A stretch of DNA of 64,000 nucleotides from Durusdinium trenchii. Its lineage: Eukaryota > Sar > Dinophyceae > Suessiales > Symbiodiniaceae. Positions 45,601 through 46,770 of the stretch are shown here, one piece after another. Position 1 is the stretch's first letter; every line of letters begins with the position of its first letter. Position numbers and translations under genes: made by a program. The notes beneath the pieces were generated by a model that was not told the origin of the DNA, ran no database searches, and saw only the letters and a list, made by a program, of their open reading frames with translations. The stretch spans positions 1,584,238-1,648,237 of the forward strand of contig CAXAMN010026361.1 of the NCBI GenBank assembly GCA_963970005.1. Direction: 5' to 3'.

Positions 45601-46500
45601 ACCAAGTTTTGCATTTTGTGATGAGCATTGTTGAAATTATACAAAAGTTATATGCATTTTTGATGTGCTTTTGCAACTTTTGGGCATGCATTATGTATCC
45701 ACATGTCTGTAGCTGAAAAAGCAGTCTTAAGTTTCTGGGATCAAGGCCCAAGGCTGGGAAAAGTTTAGATCAGACGGCACTTTCGAGGATTGCGATCGTT
45801 GAAATCGGTTTCTTGATGTTTCATGTGAGTCACGAGTGGATTGATTGGAAGGTTTACTCGACATTTGCCATCTGAACTGGGTTCCTTTCCTCTTTCGCTT
45901 GCTCCCAGGCGACTCATTCCAGGCGGAGAGGGCGAGGATGGCCAAGATGCATACGAGGCGGGGCTTTTTTGGCTGGCTTCTGTTGTCCCAAACGGCTTTT
46001 TGTTTGGAGTCAGCCACTTGTTCCCACCCACCGAAACGGAGAACCATGGAGAACCAGAACCCCAAAAACACGTGGGAACCGCGGAAGTGTGGGAGTACAC
46101 CGTAGCATGTTCTCTTTTTTAAAACTGCTGCAGGGTGTAATCAATGTAGATCACGTTTACTTAAGGTGGGGAGTAATTAGGGATGTTTGTGCTTTTTGTG
46201 CGTGGCTGAGACCACTCTTTGTTTGTTGAGCTGGAATCACTTGCAGATGGCATTTGTTCAGGATTACATGGAGTATGTCTTCCCAGAGGACCTACGCAAC
46301 AGCCTACTATATAGTCTTTGTGATTGCTTCTTGTCAAGTCAATGATATCCTTAGGTTGCTTCCCTGCTCTTCCGGCCTCAATGCGGCCTTTGCAGCATTC
46401 ATTCTGTCAGCTTGTGTAGGACGACAAAGGGCAGCAGAATCTCAAAATCTTGGAGATGGCTCGTCTCTGGAAGAAGAGAAAGGTGGAAGGCTCGCAGTAG
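565..46500 (+). CDS. CRNKL1: Crooked neck-like splicing factor (CRNKL1/Clf1/Syf3), 5'-truncated by window, giant introns
   Basis: Homologue of the HAT-repeat scaffold protein of the NineTeen/Prp19-associated spliceosome complex, acting in the nucleus in pre-mRNA splicing. Readable exons: 565-630, 847-891, 1026-1051, 1180-1227, 1365 to about 1420, 1948-1998, 17330-17362, 17620-17685, 18182-18247, 18547-18590, 18772-18814, 19099-19145, 45909-45957, 46247 to about 46283, and about 46430-46500 (stop TAG). HAT motifs appear in the order known for the family: RARKIYGRAI, LEMRLGNIDRCR, IYGKFLE, LDMPELVWKRFIDLE, VRVYIAYSDFE, EERAMLLE, then the C-terminal YMEYVFPED and LKILEMARLWKK. Spacing between motifs equals that of animal homologues across most joins, and the phases agree. 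The N-terminal half (about 400 residues) should lie left of the window. A micro-exon between 631 and 846 and a few codons between about 1420 and 1948 were not found. Most donors are GC. The family assignment is strong; individual boundaries are inferred. Confidence 0.85.
847..1227 (+). CDS. CRNKL1: CRNKL1 exons (three): 847-891, 1026-1051, 1180-1227
   Basis: Three tiny exons. 847-891 encodes YADLEMRLGNIDRC and ends in phase 1 at a GC donor. 1026-1051 (26 bp) encodes the IYGKFLE segment; the split codon restores an Arg at the join, giving the expected DRCRxxYxKFLE spacing. 1180-1227 encodes VHPHNPKAWTVYVDLE, the W..Y..LE core of a HAT repeat. It ends at GAG before a GA donor (gagatt). Without this splice the frame would meet a TGA 12 bases further on, so the splice is needed. 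Confidence 0.72.
1365..1998 (+). CDS. CRNKL1: CRNKL1 exons: 1365 to about 1420 and 1948-1998
   Basis: The first exon starts after GGCAG with a HAT helix (VGEIERARAAW). Joined to the preceding exon, it reproduces the LE-x3-G-E/D-I-x-RAR spacing of the family. Its 3' end is uncertain, because no donor in the right phase is obvious and a few codons may sit in an unseen micro-exon. The 51-bp exon 1948-1998 (17 codons, phase 0/0) encodes ERLDMPELVWKRFIDLE, the most diagnostic Crooked neck signature. It ends at a GT donor that opens a 15.3-kb intron. Confidence 0.82.
1487..1561 (+). repeat. Dispersed minisatellite, AGGAGCCCC / CCTTG.TCCTAGTAGTA family
   Basis: Two units containing GGCCAGGAGCCCCTAG and GCGTCCTTGCTCCTAGTAG in tandem, inside a CRNKL1 intron. 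The same units recur at 5768-5862 in reverse orientation and at 18880-18990. It is non-coding. Confidence 0.7.
2442..6806 (+). CDS. Multi-exon P-loop NTPase-like gene nested in the CRNKL1 intron (family not recognised)
   Basis: Exons that join in phase: 2442-2549 (ATG, MDEPRESVPP), 2789-2897, 3088-3177, 3733 to about 3846, 4638-4760, 5143-5298, 5456-5606, 6097-6253, 6436-6614, 6720 to about 6798. A possible further exon lies at 4023-4110 (frame unresolved), and another about 6854-7040. Exon 2 holds a Walker A motif, GDQNAGKST. Later segments include SSSFINTRML, FETEVMLTLENFGFF, RFVALHFTELGGDHLDRLL, CAFFINCTSLF and CARTDGVPVTMFDP. The order suggests a GTPase-like domain followed by a regulatory tail, but I cannot name the family and see no clear NKxD motif. 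Donors are GC (2550, 2898, 4761, 5299), GT (5607, 6254) and GA (3178, 6615). It lies on the same strand as the host gene and wholly inside its intron. The 3' end is unclear; the copia element lies just downstream and may separate further exons. Confidence 0.66.
2789..2897 (+). CDS. Walker A exon of the nested NTPase gene
   Basis: Starts after TGAGCCAG and encodes VDLETVIAKPEL followed by a beta-strand and the P-loop FVLLGDQNAGKSTML. It ends in phase 1 at a GC donor. The next exon (3088-3177) restores the frame with a Ser codon. The P-loop (nucleotide-binding GxxxxGKS/T) is read directly from the sequence; which nucleotide is bound is not known. Confidence 0.72.
3283..3720. repeat. Imperfect GTA trinucleotide microsatellite
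   Basis: About 440 bp of (AGT/GTA)n with interspersed GGA, GTC and GGG variants, in an intron of the nested NTPase gene. It makes artefactual open frames on both strands (poly-Val on +, poly-Thr or poly-Tyr on -), which are not genes. Confidence 0.95.
5768..5862 (-). repeat. Dispersed minisatellite, inverted copy
   Basis: CTAGGGGCAAGGACG and GGGGCTCCTGGC repeated; this is the reverse complement of the units at 1487-1561 and 18880-18990. It lies in an intron of the nested NTPase gene. Confidence 0.7.
7144..7257 (+). repeat. 5' LTR of the copia element
   Basis: 114 bp, TGTTTGTATG...GTTTTCA, 113/114 identical to 14937-15050. It contains TTTTGGCTCAAG (7207-7218), the same 12 bases that end the dinoflagellate spliced leader. 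The final A is also the A of the ATG that opens the first ORF. Confidence 0.96.
7257..8693 (+). CDS. Retrotransposon ORF1, unknown function, upstream of Gag
   Basis: 478 codons from the ATG that overlaps the LTR's last base; an in-frame TTG further upstream lies inside the LTR and is unlikely to be used. The first 130 residues are Glu/Ala/Thr-rich and acidic. The middle is highly charged with K/R/E helices (about residues 180-270). The last 80 residues are a Lys/Ala/Pro-rich basic tail with repeated KAKxKAGPKxK-like units. I see no known domain. Position before a coiled-coil Gag, and the basic tail, suggest nucleic-acid binding or a role in particle assembly, which is inference. The frame differs from the following Gag ORF and a 74-base spacer separates them. 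Confidence 0.75.
   Translation: MVAREPGESERDQALRIKEERHSKVETSEEEDQEIPGAADSAAPSGKEEKEEEPLPATSAAEPAANTTPAVVETAETTSAVEGTAETKEEETTKETEGGEEEKPEQDPTVEPEAEAADPAAQPSSGRVIADFITSPEGVKTGWKVRGIHTKYTEAKVDPKAPWRVKKNIWGQVKKHPEPQSGFRLRSKTSLQYRRLKDLVRLQKKKGVITEDLRRRIKEFGKGRTPQEIKEEREEQKVRNQEKRTKKRKTSEAAGSAEEEEVEEEESVSQPSPVRQPRTPDGPPPAKRPQTRDTERGRAVWGRALELNLRIVALANERAQRLTIENWKLESPFQVRKLAADELCEQRNLKGTVALAAIRELWKTPNDQGKRGSNEACSSCDERRQAQLPVVQDYIKRRGLKGPARLGSTAKTKAAPKVSLTPGPKEKAKSKAGPKGKVKPSAAPKVAAKAKATTVGRRPEELTRTTVEVRGVPKPSDP
8768..10057 (+). CDS. gag: Gag-like capsid/nucleocapsid protein
   Basis: Starts with a heptad-rich coiled coil (residues 1-35, MEQQVQQLRDMVLQL...). A helical capsid-like domain follows (about 60-270), then a Gly/Lys/Ser tail with KGKGKGKGK repeats and a zinc-knuckle relic NCGKKGHRAADC (about 9803-9841). 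The canonical CX2CX4HX4C knuckle lacks its first Cys here: the codon is TTC (Phe). The last 25 or so codons (after about 9975) look out of frame. The natural protein probably continues into the protease frame by a -1 change or frameshifting. No textbook slippery heptamer was seen. Confidence 0.85.
   Translation: MEQQVQQLRDMVLQLQQNQTRLEQENQVLRESQGGVTMLASAVGELAKSLEKKEDRRKSQILMDTKGLGRPESFGNVEGDFRKWARSIDNLFITTFGREFIEVLEYILEQEDAIELSAMESAFGTGTIAAIDDLEDKADQIHRLLLTLTSGETEDLMVGASNGFEAYRRVHRRWDPRTSGRKRNILRAILQPERVKTWAAVRPAIEQLEELIRRYESRRSAAGTRETLSDDIKSASLETLVPPDLEKHLLLNKSRLTTYSLIKQEIELVIESSLTSKSSVPKPGSSSSNYQGPQPMDVDSIGQWIASLVKGKGKGKGKQAKGDGKKGSSKGGSSKGSNPAQDITFYNCGKKGHRAADCWSKKRPDGKGDKWSGSGKGDKSGKGGKGNKGKGGVDEAAKVKPQEVWKRWTIRMMALSQLRRLMSECSWQT
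9979..11853 (+). CDS. pol: Pol N-terminal part: aspartic protease and integrase
   Basis: The protease motif LDTGAAQTAIP (about 10111) is the retropepsin D-T/S-G active site. The integrase zinc region is degenerate (GHVQ...WCRHC, about 10720-10755). The core shows the catalytic triad: D in AMDYTF (about 10836), D in LKPDGEPS (about 11023) and E in ANGLAENACKE (about 11140). A frame change around 11775 takes the natural protein out of this frame; the last 25 codons here are not family-like. The order protease-integrase before RT is that of copia elements. Confidence 0.88.
   Translation: MEEMDDPDDGVEPAPEADVGMLMADLSGIGMADTSSAEEWMKFNLDTGAAQTAIPNGWEDRVVVSEGNGVVFKTASEELVPSQGIGTFEGFEESGNKCRVKGSMADVHKPLISASKCLGFGRIAVLDANGGNLIPQGSKVGKAVQAILEKANAAEQRSWIPVYQEQGVYNFYLRKPGYKPTKECCGIAELNAAGERGDASMDSGRPGPEGREEDDELELVDEVEKPIQIRAPEDPTPAEIEEREATGHVQYRSWCRHCIAGRAVGQPHRTRSEEQKAKSLMPTVAMDYTFMSRGGVEDERVKPILVVKDERTQSLAATFVDSKGATPYAVKFVANFLKNLGHRKVVLKPDGEPSVVALKEAAAKETGADWVSEEAPVGDHQANGLAENACKEIKRQVRVLRSALEEKLGKELKDDDPALAWLPRQAGDLLSRYKKGQDGRTPEARRCGKQWRKPAIAFGERLYFREVGEGVRILKEGRYVGHHGRTGSILVMTADGVRRGTGIRRLSSADRWDPSDWDLLRGLPWEHSAARPAGELMLEERLVVPPPKEERVAPPQQRRVYIRREDVHKHGATEGCPGCRCILEDKRTTLPRTEACRARKRMKLGKRDLKPMQRRGKNGNSLTL
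11775..12230 (+). pseudogene. Frame-broken linker of Pol between integrase and RT
   Basis: The reading continues in frame 0 (to 12023, rich in K/E/A, with EAHAKKRKERQQ), then in frame 2 (12020 to about 12220, with EMKRQAAEIEKK and the stretch after it), then returns to frame 0 where the RT part begins. These three segments read as one charged linker only if one base is added or removed at about 11775, about 11995 and about 12220. These may be true mutations or indel errors in the assembly. Confidence 0.7.
12189..14336 (+). CDS. pol: Reverse transcriptase part of Pol
   Basis: Motifs: RLVVREIKA (substrate strand), LGLWDISRAHFYG (first catalytic Asp; the usual copia D-x-x-x-A-F/Y pattern), LVKSMYGTQDAPNIWQ (the copia LKKALYGLKQAPRAW-like block), and the catalytic box VHGDDF (about 13797), which replaces the usual YVDD. 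A connection region follows. The frame ends at 14336, just before the RNase H segment, after a 1-base shift. Reverse transcription would occur in cytoplasmic particles, as in the family. Confidence 0.93.
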   Translation: MIPEWKRVQRKLRRFRMSGWKPDAANLVKEKEIAKQHLKKIIQGTYEANDIEISEQEIGDIAHLSMQMSAVDIMEIYSPKRFTALAERYKLRPGFAVDLNEMKSDGTYWDLNKSEDVQEVHDILEKDEPALLTGSPPCHMFSQLQNLNWRSMAPDVRRRKMDEAVHHLHTSVELYVKQHRSGRKFLHEAPWSATSWKDEKVAALAKEDGVFIVKGPMCRWQMMATDRRGLQGTGYVRKETGWMTNDEGLARVLQGVCSNESGKGPWHRHIHLIGGIARQAAVYPPQLVKAVQRSLRDTLAEKGELNTFDLFAAGPVPQMPLMDPEFEEVYMDDVNGGILPAEKVKEARRLEMDYLKEKHGVYVPRPRAECFEETGKPPIPVRWLDTNKGNPTNPNYRSRLVVREIKARKTKEEQLPANLLFSSTPPLEAMRLLCSLWATKRKSCHNQPLKLGLWDISRAHFYGTPKRKIYIELPPEDEASKDGQTCGLLVKSMYGTQDAPNIWQTHYTETLQKAGFRRGLSNASVFYQEAWDVRVMVHGDDFLALGDAQHLEKLSQVLKDAYELKCLGILGDEDGDRTEAHFLNRLIRVDKKNGKGSIVIEADRRHVDLLIQAFGLEKANGVESPDVKKSADQQMLESRSPLLDKSEASKYRSATMRAAYLSQDRLDIGHAVKNLARGMVSPTEAKLADLKRLIRYLKKYPDVGNVLARNRHPQG
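14337..14826 (+). CDS. RNase H domain of Pol, split by frameshifts
   Basis: Starts in frame 2 (VDADHGGDAVTRKSTTGM, about 14345-14400), then shifts to frame 1 (14404-14826) with STVALSTGESEYYAL, GDSNTAKG, GKARHIQTRYLW and ADVLTKSV. These are the copia RNase H signatures, in order. Two frame changes lie within about 70 bases (about 14335 and about 14400). The catalytic acidic residues D..E..D can all be read. Confidence 0.9.
14937..15050 (+). repeat. 3' LTR of the copia element
   Basis: 114 bp, TG...CA, one substitution relative to the 5' LTR. It is preceded by a polypurine tract at 14926-14936 and followed directly by a simple-repeat tract. The spliced-leader-like TTTTGGCTCAAG is at 15000-15011. 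Confidence 0.96.
15051..15420. repeat. Graded array of 4-6 bp tandem repeats with a 10-N gap
   Basis: Consecutive blocks of TGTTC, then TGGTC (interrupted by Ns 15132-15141), TGCC, TGTC, GTAAT/GTAAC, GTAAAC, TTGTG, GTAAT, GGAAT, GTAT/GTAG. Each block differs by about one base from its neighbour. It abuts the 3' LTR. Confidence 0.95.
15429..15608. repeat. Diverged direct repeat pair, unit about 48 bp
   Basis: GGGGGTGCCCTTTTTT...GTTGCCGGACTC at 15429-15476 recurs as GGGGGTGCCCTTTTTT...GTTGCTGGACTC at 15561-15608, 132 bases apart. No coding sense was seen. The interval 15609-16239 holds a (TA)n tract near 15760-15775 and a (GTCTGTCTCG)n-like tract at 15855-15940. Confidence 0.6.
16240..17241 (+). 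CDS. Two-exon gene of unknown function nested in the CRNKL1 intron
   Basis: Exon 1 16240-16377 (ATG GGC GAT; MGDLALAQVAELLLRCAAQ), exon 2 16456-17241 (stop TGA). The inferred 78-bp intron (GTCAGT...CAAG) is a multiple of three but contains an in-frame TAG at 16390-16392, so splicing is required. About 308 residues, mixed alpha/beta composition, a charged helical region near residue 190-220 (EQMSSIRRRLRQELQMLLRE) and an acidic segment SEEDELQERAQKR. No transmembrane segment or known motif was recognised. It may be an independent gene or the 3' part of the nested NTPase gene, separated from it by the copia element. Confidence 0.6.
17330..17685 (+). CDS. CRNKL1: CRNKL1 exons 17330-17362 and 17620-17685
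   Basis: The 33-bp exon encodes VSQEQLDNARK, exactly the 11 residues expected after the IDLE of the exon at 1948-1998, and ends at a GC donor. The next exon encodes VWQQLLSKSHHVRVYIAYSDFE, matching the LYRRLLQRTxHVKVWISFAQFE block of the family in length and residues. Its donor is also GC (17686). These two exons prove that the 15.3-kb stretch before them is an intron. Confidence 0.88.
18182..19145 (+). CDS. CRNKL1: CRNKL1 exons 18182-18247, 18547-18590, 18772-18814, 19099-19145
   Basis: SVEKAREALEEGQKHFK, then VEDRNEERAMLLEHL, then LKLERELGDEKSIE, then a basic run EGRQAKREKKRPVQ. Length and residues match the last HAT repeat and the basic segment of CRNKL1. Donors are GC (18248), GT (18591), GC (18815) and GT (19146). 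The last donor opens the 26.8-kb intron. A low-complexity GAAGCGC array (about 18252-18305) follows the first exon directly. Confidence 0.84.
18880..18990 (+). repeat. Dispersed minisatellite, third copy with GTTCGTAGCG variants
   Basis: Five GTTCGTAGCG segments with GTCCTTGTTCCTAGTAG and GGCCAGGAGCCCC between them, in the CRNKL1 intron between exons 18772-18814 and 19099-19145. It matches the copies at 1487 and (inverted) 5768. Confidence 0.7.
19918..23089 (+). CDS. C5-cytosine-methyltransferase-like gene nested in the CRNKL1 intron
   Basis: Exons: 19918-20139 (ATG; acidic, Ser-rich leader), 20391-20531, 20978-21088, 21402-21730, 22128 to about 22229, about 22475-23089. Motif I SACSGIFAEG closes exon 2. 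Exon 3 gives VAAAEKNATY, the acidic SAM-binding strand, and a conserved NN. Exon 4 carries the catalytic motif IV GSPCNPYSAARTKRF (Cys at 21537-21539) and a motif VI-like ITEQVKGF, where C5-methyltransferases usually have ENV. Exon 5 (FMDSMRDQQWKHGGYWMVRF...SRPR) fits the region leading to the family's QRR-like motif. The last exon is basic, with CPCNSCLRKARQAA and a 17-residue duplication. I recall similar proteins as dinoflagellate multicopy families; activity is unproven. Donors are GT (20140, 21089) and GC (20532, 21731). The join of exons 5 and 6 is unresolved. Confidence 0.78.
21402..21730 (+). CDS. Catalytic exon (motifs IV and VI) of the C5-MTase-like gene
   Basis: Phase 0 start after CAGCCCAG, phase 2 end at a GC donor. 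It encodes HCHC (possible metal site), VTGSPCNPYS with the Pro-Cys dipeptide that forms the covalent intermediate in C5-methyltransferases, RTKRFADGS, and EQVKGF about 40 residues later. The 40-residue gap and the [GP]-x-P-C-x-P-[YF]-S pattern match the family. The Asn of ENV is replaced by Gln. Confidence 0.82.
22901..23002 (+). repeat. 51-bp tandem duplication inside the coding exon
   Basis: AAGAAGGTTCCAAGGGCAGC... at 22901-22951 is repeated at 22952-23002. It encodes KKVPRAAGPSLSELR/L twice (17 residues each). The frame is kept and identity is near complete, so the duplication is recent. Confidence 0.9.
24538..30320 (+). CDS. Long multi-exon gene, dinoflagellate-type repetitive family with an HMG-box-like segment
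   Basis: Exons 24538-25247 (ATG, MEDDLEEEDLSELADG), 25575-26410, 27348-28794 and 29058-30320 (stop TAA) join in matching phases (2, 1, 0) with GT-AG introns of 327, 937 and 263 bp; about 1,400 residues. Exon 2 contains KRRFILSCLANSDLHSSE and VHHCSWNCC, and exon 3 ANVECVHSSIREFTKQRARGH. I associate these with multicopy dinoflagellate proteins that may be transposase-derived. After a one-base frame change in the G-run 28216-28220, a segment GGGPWRAYCAERS...YRALTHDEFQHYKELG resembles an HMG-box helix pattern. The C-terminus is Asp/Glu/Ser-rich with basic KKRKG and a long acidic Gln/Glu tail. Function is unknown. It uses only GT donors, unlike the housekeeping genes here. Confidence 0.66.
30420..30858 (+). 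CDS. Possible further exon(s), frame-broken
   Basis: After acceptor ATATCAG, a frame with EERRSVAAAVDDVPKAERAA and ARGFMRAHCHFHGASAEGK runs to 30679. Coding sense then appears in another frame (LRSAENYKDQISHVVALPG) to 30858. A one-base change near 30660 would link them. It may be the 3' end of the gene above or the start of the next one. Confidence 0.4.
31520..31696 (+). CDS. Possible exon, helical protein
   Basis: An open frame with LTHRVQEILDKQMLGEAA, FQMWYERFLKQQKPQQ and stop TAA at 31694-31696, in the middle of repetitive intron-like DNA. It has no ATG of its own and is likely an internal or last exon. No homology was recognised. Confidence 0.45.
   Translation: MTHRVQEILDKQMLGEAADLESFLLPEHGQDFQMWYERFLKQQKPQQYEYEELLITNR
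31920..33056. mobile_element. AT-rich element with inverted termini and tandem core, 400-N gap inside
   Basis: Left end ACATGCAAAAAATATGCATT followed by CTACC.GCCCCA.ATAAAAC; the right end (33013-33056) is its reverse complement with about 5 mismatches in 44. Between them lie tandem units of 128-138 bp (starts at 32155, 32293 and 32421) with a shared CACAAACATGGGCCTTGTG core and variable (ATATGCAAAA)n arms. The gap 32533-32932 interrupts the array. It resembles a foldback/MITE-like element. Open frames across it, including those through the Ns, are artefacts of the repeat. No clean target duplication was identified. Confidence 0.62.
33275..33793 (+). CDS. Exon of unknown gene (GC-rich coding island in intron-like DNA)
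   Basis: Starts after CTGCAG in phase 0 with EKSSSNAAWQLQIERWKTQ and runs 172 codons to TGA (GFP*). It contains RIRNIIDMVAWEVLLRSFDYR and SRDEKKQHLRGIY, then a Cys pair GCLCTS. The later part (after about 33600) may be intron. No family was recognised. Confidence 0.45.
   Translation, partial: EKSSSNAAWQLQIERWKTQLGLPSKLQSVWSEGMVASGVRPTARIRNIIDMVAWEVLLRSFDYRSVTMMSRDEKKQHLRGIYCDLSQNPRFASYTNVEGVTGCLCTSTILYSFHKDRICLPFELALFQGHRRGIKFPSNMKSNSIKELCGEGMNLPCLATVIWALYLVRGFP
33794..36060. other. Intron-like DNA, no gene seen
   Basis: Dense degenerate repeats of CTAG/GACT words (GACTAGTGACTAG, TCAGTCAGTCA, CTAGACTCTAGACT), TAGTAG tracts at 35580-35660, and an AT-rich (TA)n patch at 35430-35470. No reading frame with coding character was found. 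Confidence 0.6.
36061..36276 (+). CDS. Exon with a C-C-C-C zinc-like motif, start of a helical protein gene
   Basis: An ATG directly follows TTCATTTAG, so it is either a start or an internal Met. 71 codons: helix LEEILKDAKQEQAKLKRLGKH, basic ARSTKRSG, then CPCCGKKSTVTC (possible zinc site), stop TAA. It may splice onward before the stop. It precedes the exon at 36590. Confidence 0.5.
   Translation: MLDIGLGFSLEEILKDAKQEQAKLKRLGKHIGEDQDVIDDASSGARSTKRSGPAVLRCPCCGKKSTVTCTK
36590..38526 (+). CDS. Exons 36590-37637 and 37994-38526 of a large unknown gene
   Basis: Exon 1 starts after AATCTCAG (EVEFQKDEDGLPMGPGA) and ends in phase 1 at a GC donor (gccatg). Exon 2 starts after GCCAG and continues in phase with ACFEAKQIAEKLEAQHG. 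About 525 residues together. The first part is globular; the middle (about 37280-37520) is a Ser/Ala/Lys-rich linker with KKAQKRK and KQRKLSAELEG; the rest is helical with Trp/Asp-rich SSSWDGQDPDLG. No family was recognised. Next to the genes upstream it may belong to one compound mobile unit. Confidence 0.55.
38772..39188 (+). CDS. Exon, helical repeat-like
   Basis: VEDICRRPVNFDLEEAGSN, YKPQLEALVRALLNAVGG, CINRLHQLLRFLGTILNLD; stop TGA at 39186-39188. The start is uncertain (no clear acceptor). Similar in style (long amphipathic helices, Gln/Glu/Leu) to the exons on both sides, so probably the same gene. Confidence 0.45.
   Translation: MVEDICRRPVNFDLEEAGSNMISMLGTSVFFKMVVQLLTYKPQLEALVRALLNAVGGAQSAVVHLRQRDCENLVAEDSFQSVSSCINRLHQLLRFLGTILNLDMANSNDSKLGSKHEPFGSQDVVWLVGYRGHSPANI
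39640..39723. repeat. GAT trinucleotide repeat
   Basis: (GATGAT)n with three CTGATG interruptions, between two coding islands. Non-coding. Confidence 0.9.
39908..40566 (+). pseudogene. Exon with an in-frame TAG at 40045-40047
   Basis: Starts after CTCTGAG. The frame reads FVDALNNNPRLMAICDEVV...RDRITDT, then TAG, then EKIATGVLEVTTERLTEIF and another 170 codons to TGA at 40564-40566. Coding character is strong on both sides of the TAG in the same frame, so this is either a nonsense mutation, a base error, or two exons with the TAG acting as an acceptor (CCTAG). Confidence 0.5.
41465..42040 (+). CDS. Exon, helical then Gly/Ala-rich
   Basis: Starts after GTGAAAG in phase 0 (VKMLKEKMPTSTLRNRG). 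The helical part contains MLQQHLDVVKSGVGLA and LLSSVLGHCEACQQAIAALE; then a low-complexity Gly/Ala/Thr tail from about 41800. Stop TGA 42038-42040. Unknown function. Confidence 0.48.
   Translation, partial: VKMLKEKMPTSTLRNRGALLESVASLVWNDKMPEYRMLQQHLDVVKSGVGLAVATSTLAALGGESMDRVRKDKKRQLLSSVLGHCEACQQAIAALEQSQADPVISSKPPEAKTTGDTGGSDGNGNGGDAPDGMGAGMEKEASAASAAAASATATGTGTGDFVGYDIVLFEVDGLLPNSDSQNAPCLHCGGS
42409..42801 (+). CDS. Exon, unknown
   Basis: SKTQVGASDSDAKVAEEVD, YRKKLSESISDLVHLDSSS, VTAENSWKAALEENTDIDQVQ; stop TGA 42799-42801. The 5' boundary is unresolved. Same compositional style as neighbouring exons. Confidence 0.42.
   Translation: MVASKHMSHVNVSKTQVGASDSDAKVAEEVDYRKKLSESISDLVHLDSSSTFKPLLCSEIIIDTMSGHLATACDPMTCSTRKLSAILAPVTAENSWKAALEENTDIDQVQQRASTTILKMDTKGAALSLR
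42802..44843. other. Intron-like repeat DNA, no gene seen
   Basis: TGACTAAGACTTGACT words, (ACTG)n at 43354-43400, AGGAGAGG purine tract at 43505-43545, TAGCTAGC-type palindromic words at 44240-44340. No coding island was found. Confidence 0.6.
44844..45164 (+). CDS. Last exon of the large helical gene
   Basis: Starts after AATTCCAG: EVLEAKTVLNLLSTAKVDIA, LRKALTFSSGVLQAGRVIVV, KRLVRDQISTVAGQQ, stop TAG at 45162-45164. Beyond it coding character disappears until the CRNKL1 exon at 45909. Confidence 0.48.
   Translation, partial: EVLEAKTVLNLLSTAKVDIAVTEEGLMGQLDGLRKALTFSSGVLQAGRVIVVEQVLSLALRLQPSELEKAKRLVRDQISTVAGQQDNVDSDMTQQQLWQSAQNLLG
45909..46500 (+). CDS. CRNKL1: CRNKL1 3'-terminal exons (45909-45957, 46247 to about 46283, about 46430-46500)
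   Basis: The first encodes RLIPGGEGEDGQDAYE and completes the codon split at 19145. The second encodes MAFVQDYMEYVFPEDLRN, matching the family's W-E-E-Y-x-D-Y-I-F-P-E-D block. The third encodes QNLKILEMARLWKKRKVEG and the stop TAG at 46498-46500, matching PNLKLLxMAKLWKK. The join between the second and third is inferred (GC donor at about 46284, acceptor CAAAG), but the order and content leave little doubt. Confidence 0.86.
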
Positions 46501-46650
46501 ACCCAATGCACCAGGACGGCCGTCGGACAGCGACGGCCGCTGTCCGACAGACGCAGCGGCCGCTTGATGTATTTGAGCAATGAAGTGGGGGAGTATACAC
46601 CACTATTTTAAAGAAAGGCCTTTACTAACCATCATCATCCGCTGTTACAG

Positions 46651-46770
46651 GTCATGGGATATACTCAAGCAATTCAACGCACCTTTGACCCTGACTCAAG
46701 TTCCATGGAAGAGGCGAACAGGTTTCCTGGCTTGCAAAGGATCGCCTTGACAAAGAAACCTCCTCATTTG
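46651..46770 (+). CDS. Possible exon of unknown gene
   Basis: After GTTACAG the frame reads VMGYTQAIQRTFDPDSSS and EEANRFPGLQRIALTKKPP. Coding-like, no homology recognised. The following 2 kb (46800-48780) holds only short frames, an ACTC/CT microsatellite (47806-47856) and an (AT)n patch (48062-48138). Confidence 0.4.

Noticed and set aside
19146-45908. Terminal inverted repeats for the whole 26.8-kb block
   Set aside because: The GGGCCCTTAAGCC-type stretch near 19.43 kb and the CCCAAGGGCCCC stretch near 45.47 kb look partly complementary, but the match is short and low complexity.
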